Assembly (NCBI RefSeq): GCF_003987855.1
Contig: NZ_RXIZ01000015.1
Location: forward strand, 256,778-320,777
Length of the DNA: 64,000 nucleotides
Direction: 5' to 3'
Source of the DNA: Hyphomicrobium sp.
Lineage (GTDB): Bacteria; Pseudomonadota; Alphaproteobacteria; Rhizobiales; Hyphomicrobiaceae
Shown: piece by piece, positions 36,445 through 43,628 of the stretch
Numbering within the stretch: position 1 is the first letter of the stretch
Layout of the letters: the number at the start of each line of letters is the position of its first letter
Position numbers and translations under genes: made by a program
The notes under the pieces: generated by a model
Seen by the model: the letters and a program-made list of their open reading frames with translations, nothing else
What the model was told of the DNA's origin: nothing
The model's database searches: none

Positions 36445-36816
36445 TCAGTGCGACTTCGACGACGCGCAGTAGGGCGACCATGACGTGTAGGCTTCTCGCT
36501 TGCCGCAAATTTGCGGGTCGAAGTCCTCGGGGCAGTCGCAGCTTTTGACCTTGATGAGCTTCACCGGCATCTGCAATGGAGCGCTTCTTTGTGGCGCGAC
36601 GGCAGGCTGCTGGATTGGCGCGGCCACGGCGACCTTCTTCTCCTCGGGCTGCTTCTTTATGGAAACTGGGCGGTGTGAGGACAGTCTTTCGACCGGCGGA
36701 TCGCAGACGCAGCCAGCCAATGCAGGCGTCACGCCCAGAACAACAAGACACCCCAAACGCAAAACTGAAACCAACGGAACCCCCGTACGCTTCCGACCGG
36801 GAAGGAAGAGGCGCAT
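36445..36816 (-). CDS. Small lipoprotein, unknown function
   Basis: A 123-residue protein with a signal sequence ending in a lipobox (LAGC, in VTPALAGCVCD), so it should be lipidated on that cysteine. The mature part is Pro/Lys/Gln-rich in the middle and has a cysteine-containing end (SCDCPEDFDPQICGKREAY), which may form disulfides. I chose the ATG at 36816 because it gives a proper signal sequence with GGA upstream; an earlier in-frame ATG at 36843 would make it longer. I do not recognise the family. It is convergent with the CinA-type gene. Confidence 0.65.
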   Translation of the reverse strand: MRLFLPGRKRTGVPLVSVLRLGCLVVLGVTPALAGCVCDPPVERLSSHRPVSIKKQPEEKKVAVAAPIQQPAVAPQRSAPLQMPVKLIKVKSCDCPEDFDPQICGKREAYTSWSPYCASSKSH

Positions 36817-37119
36817 GCGTCCTATTTCCTGGCAAATTAACATTTCCAGTCGCGTGCGATCCGCGCGGCGAGTGGTACGCGCAAGCATCAGTACGCGGAA
36901 GTTCTCCCTGCGGAAATCATGCAGAAAGTAAGGCAGCTCAGCAAAGCAACATAATGAAATAACTTGTGATTATTTGATCCTTGTAAGGGCAATTCGGCGG
37001 ATTGTCCTGGGTACCCTCCCAAATTATGGTGCCAGCGTTATCGTTTTCATTTTGTTCCATGCGTGGAACTGACGGAGGCACTCGGTGCGTTGGCCCGCGC
37101 CGATCAACGGGAGAAATGG
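36817..37119. other. 303-bp gap between lipoprotein and RlpA-like genes
   Basis: This should hold promoters for the two divergent genes. I see a GGAAC...CGTT pair at 37065-37091 that recalls a general-stress sigma site but with a spacer of 18, slightly too long. No gene or strong hairpin was found. Confidence 0.3.
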
Positions 37120-38319
37120 ATGTTTTCGAGTGGTCGTGCGTACGCGCAATTGCGCGAGGGAATAAGAGATCTGGGTGGGATCGCAGTACTTGCGTTGGCA
37201 TATCTGGTACTGGCATTCGGGCCGGCAGACGCCAAAACTCCAGGAAAAACTTACTGCTTCAACGGCACCTGCCACCGGGTTCTAAGCATCCCGGAAATGG
37301 TAGCCATCGTCGGTCACGACGAGGTTTTCCAAGCTTCTTACTATGATGATTGCCGACGCGATCGCCTCAATCCCTGCGGCTTGACCTCCTCGGGTGAAGC
37401 ATTTCGGCCGAACGAAGCCGATAGCGCCGCAAGCCCGATCTATCCCGACGGCACGATCCTCCTCGTTCGCAATCCGGACAACGGCAGCACCGCCGTCGTC
37501 CGCGTCAACAATGCGGGCCCATACTGGCGCCAGCGCAAGCTTGACGTTTCCCGTGCAGCCGCCGTGAAACTTGGATTTGCGGGCGAAGGAGTTGCGAACC
37601 TCGAAGTCCGCGTGATGTCGGCGCCTTCGATCGTCGACGCGACGTACAAGCGCAATCGGCGCTATGCGCCGGTGCCGGGTCCTATTGGGACCTTCGCATC
37701 GCTGGATCAAGCGCAGGGTGGCATGATGATCGCTATGGCGTTGGATGCCATGTCGACTTCGGTGTTCGCTCCAGTGGCGGGTAAAATGTTAACCGCGGTG
37801 AAAACGATGACACCCGCACTCGCCAACGTGTTGCGCACCGACGCCACGCGCATCGCTTCGGCCGGCAACACGCTGCCGCAGGGAATTCCTGCGGAAATCG
37901 TGAACTCCGTATCGGTCAACGAAGCGCCGAAAGCAGCGACAGTCGCCACCATCGTTCGGCCCAGCCGGACTGCAAAACCGGCAGTCGCGCACACAGTAAG
38001 GAAGCCTATACTTCGGTCGACGCGGGTCGCCACATCGCGGTATCGCCCGCGCTGGGCTGCTGCAACTTCTCGCCGTCAGTTCAGCGGCGCGCGGTCCATC
38101 TCATCGAGGTCGACGAGAAGAGGCTTCGCGGCGACCGTATCGTCTTCGACGAAGAGTTCGTACTGGATGTCGAGGGCGTCCAGGAAAGCCGCGGCCATGT
38201 CGAGGAGAGGGCCGAGGGCCATGCGTTTGGCGACGAGGAAGCTGTCGTCGATCGTCAGGTCCGAAGCGCTGCGAATGGCGGCCGCGTCCGGAGCGATAAG
38301 TCCGCGGCTGCGAACGTAG
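37120..38319 (+). CDS. RlpA-like double-psi beta-barrel protein with abnormal tail
   Basis: A secreted protein of up to 399 residues. The signal sequence (GGIAVLALAYLVLAFGPADA) is followed by an RlpA-like domain: VFQASYYDDC, LTSSGEAFRPNEADSAAS, DGTILLVRNPDNGST, VRVNNAGPYWRQRKLDVSRAAA. RlpA proteins act on septal or denuded peptidoglycan glycan. GGAG 8 bases before the ATG at 37120 supports the start. The last about 80 residues are Arg/Ser-rich and come from sequence antisense to the next gene; the two genes overlap by 244 bp tail to tail. The natural end may lie near 38080, with a lost stop or frame shift (inference). The catalytic power of this variant is uncertain. Confidence 0.75.
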   Translation: MFSSGRAYAQLREGIRDLGGIAVLALAYLVLAFGPADAKTPGKTYCFNGTCHRVLSIPEMVAIVGHDEVFQASYYDDCRRDRLNPCGLTSSGEAFRPNEADSAASPIYPDGTILLVRNPDNGSTAVVRVNNAGPYWRQRKLDVSRAAAVKLGFAGEGVANLEVRVMSAPSIVDATYKRNRRYAPVPGPIGTFASLDQAQGGMMIAMALDAMSTSVFAPVAGKMLTAVKTMTPALANVLRTDATRIASAGNTLPQGIPAEIVNSVSVNEAPKAATVATIVRPSRTAKPAVAHTVRKPILRSTRVATSRYRPRWAAATSRRQFSGARSISSRSTRRGFAATVSSSTKSSYWMSRASRKAAAMSRRGPRAMRLATRKLSSIVRSEALRMAAASGAISPRLRT

Positions 38320-38690
38320 GCGACGAGATCGTCGCCGGTGTCGAAATCGGTGCTTCGGGCGTCGCCGCTTTCTTCCACCGCATCGAGCAGGATCGCAGTG
38401 CCGGAGGCAAAGAGCGTGCCGACGGCGCGGAAGCGATCGTCGTACTCGGCGAGGGCGAGGGCATGGCCCCGTGCCTTCAGTACTCGCGCAATGAGCATCA
38501 GCTCGAGACTGCGGATTTCATCGGCGATCTTGCGCTGGCGGCCGGCGAATTCGACCGGATCGGTCGGCTTCTCCGCAAGCGCCCGCCACTGGATGCCGCG
38601 GGAGATAATGTCCTCACCCGCGGCGAGCGCTGCATCGAGATGATCGGCGAGCATATAGACCGACAAGGGTGCCGCTGCCTGATGGTTCAT
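38076..38690 (-). CDS. Conserved-looking protein of unknown function
   Basis: A 204-residue, acidic, mostly helical protein. I chose the ATG at 38690 (MNHQAAAPLSVYMLAD), which has GGAG 6 bases upstream; the longer frame upstream looks like non-coding DNA. Helical repeats of hydrophobic and charged residues run through DHLDAALAAGEDI and EIRSLELMLIARVLKARGHA. There is no signal peptide, membrane helix or known catalytic motif, and I do not recognise the family. Its 3' end overlaps the RlpA-like frame from the other strand. Clean codon structure makes it the better-supported of the two in the overlap. Confidence 0.65.
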   Translation of the reverse strand: MNHQAAAPLSVYMLADHLDAALAAGEDIISRGIQWRALAEKPTDPVEFAGRQRKIADEIRSLELMLIARVLKARGHALALAEYDDRFRAVGTLFASGTAILLDAVEESGDARSTDFDTGDDLVAYVRSRGLIAPDAAAIRSASDLTIDDSFLVAKRMALGPLLDMAAAFLDALDIQYELFVEDDTVAAKPLLVDLDEMDRAPLN

Positions 38691-38980
38691 CTCTGACTCC
38701 GCCCGTATTCTCAATTGCTTGCGATGCGAGCGAAGTGACCTGATTCGCGGCGGCCGAACCAGCAGCTTGCGGATCGACCACCCATTTGGTGAGGAACGAG
38801 GATAAGATGTGGAGAGATTTTCGCGCGTCCCCCTCCGAGCGCTCAAATCTTCCCGAAACAACGCGCTTTTCAAATTCGTTGAAGAATCGCTCTTTGATGT
38901 CTGACGCTGCCCTGGAGACCGGGCTTTGACGCATTCCCCGGCACATGTTGCCGCCAGGACATGCCTCTAGCAGCCGGCCA

Positions 38981-39925
38981 TCACACGGAGGACATAGCCA
39001 ACACGCGGGACGGCCGCGGGCTGGCGCCGATGATCCTGCACCGGACCGGCGTCGACGCTAAGACCACTGCATCGGCTGTTCTGATCCCGATCCGCCGCGA
39101 GGGACCTCTCTCCGGAGGCACCTTCGGCATGAGCACCTTCAAGCCCTTGTCGGTCGCGGGGAGGGTTGGACTGCGCAACGTCTTCGGCATAGGCACGACG
39201 CGGCGCTCGCGCGAATCCCGAAGACGAATATCGAGTTTGACAGCTTCACGGCCAATCCTGCGGGCGAGGAGACGGATGGATCTCGTGGCCTCGATCGGCT
39301 GCGGCATCTCATTCGATACAGCGCTTTCGGCGCTCTCCTTTCGCGGCGTGACTTCATCGGGGATGCTCGACGACCGCGCCAAATCCGCAAAGATATTATC
39401 GGTGGGCGCCGCTGCGACCTGTTCTGGTTCCCGCATGCGCTCCTTCGGCGGTGTCGCGGTCGTTCGCGGCGGTAGCGTCGCCTCGACACTCGGCTTTGGC
39501 CTCGGCGGCAACGTAGCGGCAATACTCGGCGCAAGCGCCATCCGGACAGCCTCGCCAGCAATGCGGGCGGACATCACCGCGCTTGCTGCCAGCGGCATAG
39601 GCGGCGGCGCAATGAACCGTGGAGCCGCGGGGCTGGCAGAGAGAAGAGGGGCGGGCGGATCAGTTGCCACCTCGCGAACACTTTTCCCCTCGGCAGGTGC
39701 CGTGACGGTCGGCTCGGCGGCGGCTGGCACTATTGGGAGGTCGGCGACGGTCCGGTCCACGGCCGCGCTTTGAAGCGGAGCCGCTGGCGCAGTCGCGGCC
39801 GGCGCGTCGCTCTCCCGCCTCGGAGGCTGTCGCCGTGCAAGGCGGCCGATCCAGGCAAAAAAACGATAGGTGAGCGCGAATCCGATGACGAACAGTAAAG
39901 TCCAGGCGAGAACTTCCGGCGGCAC
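38981..39925 (-). CDS. Membrane-anchored Pro/Ala-rich protein, unknown function
   Basis: A 314-residue protein with one N-terminal membrane helix (LAWTLLFVIGFALTYRFFAWI) and a long Pro/Ala/Arg-rich tail. The GTG at 39925 is supported by a strong GGGAGGGG 4 bases upstream. The tail has no recognisable domain. A frame of similar length exists on the opposite strand but begins without such a site and has no sensible domain, so I take the minus strand. A single-helix, proline-rich plan is seen in envelope-spanning or scaffold proteins, but no function can be claimed. Confidence 0.55.
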   Translation of the reverse strand: MPPEVLAWTLLFVIGFALTYRFFAWIGRLARRQPPRRESDAPAATAPAAPLQSAAVDRTVADLPIVPAAAEPTVTAPAEGKSVREVATDPPAPLLSASPAAPRFIAPPPMPLAASAVMSARIAGEAVRMALAPSIAATLPPRPKPSVEATLPPRTTATPPKERMREPEQVAAAPTDNIFADLARSSSIPDEVTPRKESAESAVSNEMPQPIEATRSIRLLARRIGREAVKLDIRLRDSRERRVVPMPKTLRSPTLPATDKGLKVLMPKVPPERGPSRRIGIRTADAVVLASTPVRCRIIGASPRPSRVLAMSSV

Positions 39926-40052
39926 GATACCCCTCCCAAGCGCGCAGCGACGCGGCACGCGAGCTTGTCAGAACAAACCGGCGCGTCAATCATCCACTAG
40001 AGCAATTCTGTAGGCGGAACTTATCGGCATCACGACGAACGGGCGGTCAATC

Positions 40053-40083
40053 AAAAAGGCGCGAGCCCCAGCCCGCGCCTTTC
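40053..40083 (-). terminator. Rho-independent terminator of the phosphate transporter gene
   Basis: A perfect 9-bp stem (AAAGGCGCG / CGCGCCTTT) with a 10-base loop. Read on the minus strand it ends in TTTTT, so it most likely ends the phosphate transporter message, 44 bp after its stop. Confidence 0.75.
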
Positions 40084-40126
40084 TCATCGTTCGGTTCGCG
40101 CCTCAGCTGCCTTGGCAGTCGGATGC

Positions 40127-41752
40127 CTAGAACACTTTGGCGAAGGCGACGTAGAGACCGCCTGCGAGAAGTATCGACACCGGCAGTGTCAGCACCCACG
40201 CCATGAGCAGGTTGCGGATTGTCGCCCACTGAAGGCCCGAACCGTTCGCCGCCATGGTTCCCGCTACGCCGGACGAAAGCACGTGGGTCGTCGAGACCGG
40301 GAGACCGTAAGCGTCGGCGGCTCCGATCGTCGCCATGGCGACGACTTCAGCGGAAGCACCCTGCGCGTAGGTAAGGTGTGTCTTGCCGATCTTCTCGCCG
40401 ACCGTAACCACGATCCGCTTCCAGCCAACCATCGTTCCAAGCCCGAGTGCGATCGCCACCGCCACTTTGACCCACAGCGGGATGAAGCGCGTCGCCTTAT
40501 CGAGCGAGCCTTTGAAGGCGGTGATCGATTTGACCTCGTCGGGCTTCAAGTTGTTGGCCTTGTCCTTGAGCAGGAAGCGAAGCGCTTCCGAGGCAAGGTA
40601 CATGTCGTTTCGAACGTTCGAGACGGCCGACGCGGGAACCTTATCGAGCGTGCCGTAGCTATCGACCTGCTGAGAGATGTCGCGAACGAGAACCGAAAGG
40701 CTTGGATACGTGCCCTCACTGATCGTGCGGCTCGAGATGTAGCTCTCGACCGCCGGGCGCGGGTTGCCGATCACGTTGTAGCCTGACGCCTGCTTGTCGA
40801 TGACCGAGGCAGCGGCGGCAGCGTTTGCCTTGAACTCGACGATCTGCGACGGCGCCGGCGCGCGGTTCAGAGCGTAGGCCATCGGCACGGTACCGATGAG
40901 GATCAGCATGATGAGACCCATGCCTTTCTGGCCATCGTTCGAGCCATGCGCGAAAGACACGCCCGTGCACGTCAGGATGAGGAGGCCACGGATCCACCAC
41001 GGCGGAGCCTGATTGCCTTCCGGCTCCTTGTAGAGCGCGGGATTGCGAATGATGAATTTGAGGATGACGAGCAGCAGGGCGGCGAAGAAGAAGCCGACGA
41101 GCGGCGAAATCAGCAGCGACATACCGATTTCCTGGGCCTTGCCCCAATCGACGCCCGACGTCCCGTTGCCGCCGTGAAGCAGCGAGTTGGCGACGCCGAC
41201 GCCGATGATCGAGCCGATCAACGTGTGGGACGAAGAGGAAGGAAGCCCGAGCCACCACGTTCCGAGGTTCCAGATGATGGCCGCGATCAACAGCGCGAAC
41301 ACCATGGCGAAGCCGGCGCTCGAGCCGACCTGCAGGATCAGTTCAACCGGCAGCAGCGAGATGATGCCGAACGCGACTGCGCCGGTCGACAACAGCACGC
41401 CGAGGAAGTTGAAGAAGCCGGACCAGAGAACCGCGACGTTGGCGGGCATCGAGTGCGTATAGATGACGGTCGCGACGGCGTTGGCGGTATCATGGAAGCC
41501 GTTGACGAACTCAAAGCCGAGGGCGATGAGCAGAGCGACACCGAGAAGCAGGAATGGCAGCCAGGTTGTGACAGGCACGCCGGCTGCTTGAATATCTTGG
41601 TAGAGACTGTAGGCGGTGAAGAAGAGACCGCCAGCCAGGAGGCTCAGAAAAATCAGAACCGTAATCGGGCTCGTACCGTGATCGAGATTGGGCCTGCTGC
41701 TTGGCGAGCCCGCACCGCTGGGCACCGCACCACTCAACGCCACGTCTGACAT
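40127..41752 (-). CDS. pit: Inorganic phosphate transporter, PiT family
   Basis: A 541-residue PiT transporter. The two family repeats are visible: NGFHDTANAVATVIYTHSM in the first half and SFAHGSNDGQKGMGLIM in the middle, each with the conserved Asn-Asp/His-Asp core. About ten to eleven membrane helices frame a long hydrophilic region (roughly residues 310-440) with charged helices, longer than in many Pit proteins. It should take up phosphate by proton symport as metal-phosphate. The leader before the ATG is short and AT-rich. A strong hairpin ends the message. No PhoU-like partner gene is next to it. Confidence 0.9.
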   Translation of the reverse strand: MSDVALSGAVPSGAGSPSSRPNLDHGTSPITVLIFLSLLAGGLFFTAYSLYQDIQAAGVPVTTWLPFLLLGVALLIALGFEFVNGFHDTANAVATVIYTHSMPANVAVLWSGFFNFLGVLLSTGAVAFGIISLLPVELILQVGSSAGFAMVFALLIAAIIWNLGTWWLGLPSSSSHTLIGSIIGVGVANSLLHGGNGTSGVDWGKAQEIGMSLLISPLVGFFFAALLLVILKFIIRNPALYKEPEGNQAPPWWIRGLLILTCTGVSFAHGSNDGQKGMGLIMLILIGTVPMAYALNRAPAPSQIVEFKANAAAAASVIDKQASGYNVIGNPRPAVESYISSRTISEGTYPSLSVLVRDISQQVDSYGTLDKVPASAVSNVRNDMYLASEALRFLLKDKANNLKPDEVKSITAFKGSLDKATRFIPLWVKVAVAIALGLGTMVGWKRIVVTVGEKIGKTHLTYAQGASAEVVAMATIGAADAYGLPVSTTHVLSSGVAGTMAANGSGLQWATIRNLLMAWVLTLPVSILLAGGLYVAFAKVF

Positions 41753-41873
41753 TGTTTCCCTCGCCTCCTGATTTTAGATTTTCGGGAGGACGTAACGCTG
41801 CGCATATTGCAGTGTTATGACATCAAGGTGCGTCGCAAAACCTTATATTTAAAGGCGATTTGCGCGGCGGACT

Positions 41874-42116
41874 TCAATGTTCGGAGGCATGGCGCGCCTC
41901 GATCTTCTCCCAATAGCAATATTCGGCCTTCGACCGCATTTTGCAGCGACGAACGAGATGGTCCTCCGTGTCGGCCGCTGCGGACACAATACTACCCGAC
42001 GCAGCCGCACGTGCGTCGCCAGCCGGCATGAGCCCAAGTGCCATCCCAAGCGCGATCATCGCCGCCGCCACGCTCCGGCGTTCTGATCGGAGTGACTTAG
42101 TCCTGTATGTCGGCAT
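41874..42116 (-). CDS. Small secreted protein, unknown function
   Basis: An 80-residue frame beginning MPTYRTKSLRSERRSVAAAM with a clear signal peptide whose likely cleavage follows GDARA. The mature part is about 40 residues and contains two cysteines (RCKMRSKAEYCYW), which could form a disulfide in the periplasm. GGGG 8 bases before the ATG at 42116 supports this start rather than an earlier one. An AT-rich TATAATAT stretch near 42142-42150 could be its promoter. I do not recognise the family. Confidence 0.6.
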   Translation of the reverse strand: MPTYRTKSLRSERRSVAAAMIALGMALGLMPAGDARAAASGSIVSAAADTEDHLVRRCKMRSKAEYCYWEKIEARHASEH

Positions 42117-42346
42117 GTCGATTTCCCCTCGTTTCAATAAAGTATAATATAACAAAATGATGAGGGAAACAAGGCGCGCTTGTCACTAGGAACGAGTTCT
42201 TCGCCACCAATCCTCGCCTTTAAAGTTGCAACGAAGAAATCCTTCGGAGCATTTGAAGTCTTCTTCTTTCTCTTTTGCGGAACGTCCGCCTAGCGTCGCT
42301 CCCGCAGCCCGAGACCGGCTGCGGCTATTCTTGGGAAGAGAAGACG

Positions 42347-42568
42347 ATGAAGATTGCAGGATTGATTTTGCTTGGAGCGTTTGCTCTGAGCGCGGCCGCC
42401 CCGGTGCAAGCCGCCACTCAATTGCCGAAGCTGCACGCCAAGGGCGCTGCGACGCTTACCGCAACGGATGATGCGAAGGCCAAGAAGAAGGTTTCGCATA
42501 AGGCGCACAAGCAGAAGGTGGCGCAGGATCACAAGCCGAAGAAAGTGAAGAAGGCGAAAAAGAGCTGA
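42347..42568 (+). CDS. Small secreted Lys-rich protein
   Basis: A 73-residue protein. A good signal peptide (IAGLILLGAFALSAAAPVQAA) is followed by a short, strongly basic mature part with repeated Lys and His (KAKKKVSHKAHKQK and KPKKVKKAKKS). GGGAAGAG 7 or more bases before the ATG at 42347 supports the start. Such proteins may bind nucleic acid, polyanions or surface polysaccharide, but no function is known. A strong terminator lies 48 bp after the stop, which supports a real transcript. Confidence 0.65.
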   Translation: MKIAGLILLGAFALSAAAPVQAATQLPKLHAKGAATLTATDDAKAKKKVSHKAHKQKVAQDHKPKKVKKAKKS

Positions 42569-42615
42569 CGGATCGCGTGCTGATCGGGGGGTCGATTCAG
42601 CCACGCGTCCACGCA

Positions 42616-42673
42616 CCGCCGAGAGCACTCCGTACGCGCATCTCCGGAGCCGCTCTCGGCGGGTTAGTTTTTT
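42616..42673 (+). terminator. Strong terminator after the Lys-rich protein gene
   Basis: An 11-bp perfect stem (CCGCCGAGAGC / GCTCTCGGCGG) encloses a second stem (CTCCG / CGGAG) and is followed by TTAGTTTTTTAT. It lies 48 bp after the stop of the Lys-rich protein gene. Confidence 0.75.
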
Positions 42674-42740
42674 ATGAGTGCAGCGTCGCGTCTTCTTCGA
42701 CGAGTCTCACGCTGGATACCCGAACGCACATCGCGCGCGC

Positions 42741-43568
42741 TCACGCATCCGAGGATGACGCGCTTTTTGAACAATCACTCTGACTTGCGTGGCGAGGCAG
42801 TATCGCGACGGGATCGAGAGGAGGTTCCGAGAACGCCTTTTCGCAAAGAAAATCTACCCATTCATGAGGTGTAAAATACAAGGTGTCGCGCCCCCCACGG
42901 ATGACTATGCCCCGAAATGTCATTTTCCTAGTATGGGAATTGACGCCATAGACCGGTGCTCCGCTGAAACCGTCAAAGTCTCCTTTGCACCGAGGCCGCA
43001 TTACTCGACTTTCCGACATGCAAAGTGAGGGAAGACCGCCATCGGTACCTCGAACTCCCCATGTCATAACCTGGCTTGTGCCTATGCCTTCACACTCCTC
43101 ATCACCATAGATTTCCGTCAGCCCACTTGGGAAACCGATTGCACATAACTGTTCCCCTCTTTGCATAACGCAATCTGCTGTCGAGGCATCGTAAAAAATC
43201 GGCGCAGTTATTAAATTTTGATATGCCCACGGCAATTCTAGCGCCACCAAGTCGGCTTCTTCAGATCCATGGTATGCGGACGGGAATGATACTATTCGGC
43301 CACCCGAAAACAATCGGCGCTCGTCAGAGGTCAACTTAATAGCGATTTGGCCGGGGTCGAAGCCATTGATGAGCTGATGTCTTGTTAGGATGCAAAACCG
43401 ACGGCCGCAAAACTGGTAGAGAAAACCAGTGCCCGCATTTGCAATCGGCCAATTTTCGACGCCAGTCGCGAAATGTATTGAAACGGCCGTCTGCCGGACG
43501 CGGCAGAAGGTCTCCTCCAAAGGAAGAAAGAGACCATTAAACGCTATATATCGAGAACCGATCAGCAT
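42741..43568 (-). CDS. Trypsin-like serine protease, probably transferred
   Basis: A 275-residue protein with the chymotrypsin-type triad in order: His in ILTRHQL (H64), Asp in SEEADLVALEL (D106) and Ser in DGFSGAPVYG (S202), the last being close to GxSGxP. There is no signal peptide, so it may act inside the cell. The DNA is clearly poorer in G and C than its neighbours (28 of 60 bases at 42901-42960 and 29 of 60 at 43201-43260). The first codon is the ATG at 43568; a GTG just before it is also possible. It sits between a small secreted-protein gene and nrdJ. Its target is unknown; stand-alone proteases of this kind occur in defence and stress systems. Confidence 0.72.
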   Translation of the reverse strand: MLIGSRYIAFNGLFLPLEETFCRVRQTAVSIHFATGVENWPIANAGTGFLYQFCGRRFCILTRHQLINGFDPGQIAIKLTSDERRLFSGGRIVSFPSAYHGSEEADLVALELPWAYQNLITAPIFYDASTADCVMQRGEQLCAIGFPSGLTEIYGDEECEGIGTSQVMTWGVRGTDGGLPSLCMSESRVMRPRCKGDFDGFSGAPVYGVNSHTRKMTFRGIVIRGGRDTLYFTPHEWVDFLCEKAFSEPPLDPVAILPRHASQSDCSKSASSSDA

Positions 43569-43584
43569 CACTTCAGTTCAAGGC

Positions 43585-43608
43585 GGGACTGCCGGTAACG
43601 GCAGCCCC
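43585..43608. terminator. Hairpin between nrdJ and the protease gene
   Basis: A 10-bp stem (GGGACTGCCG / CGGCAGCCCC, one wobble) around a GTAA loop, 20 bp after the nrdJ stop. There is no T-run in the direction of nrdJ, so termination is possible but not certain. Confidence 0.4.
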
Positions 43609-43628
43609 GAAGCATTTTTCATGACGCA

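Noticed and set aside
37065-37091. General-stress sigma factor (EcfG) promoter before the RlpA-like gene
   Set aside because: GGAAC and CGTT are present but 18 bases apart, outside the usual 16-17, and such pairs occur by chance.
38961-39773. Plus-strand frame of 270 codons
   Set aside because: Opposite the minus-strand membrane protein; it has no ribosome binding site and its Gly/Ser/Arg composition is that of a shadow frame.
40946-41749. Plus-strand frame of 267 codons opposite the phosphate transporter
   Set aside because: Charged, Glu/Arg/Gln-rich and without domain; explained by the real gene on the other strand.
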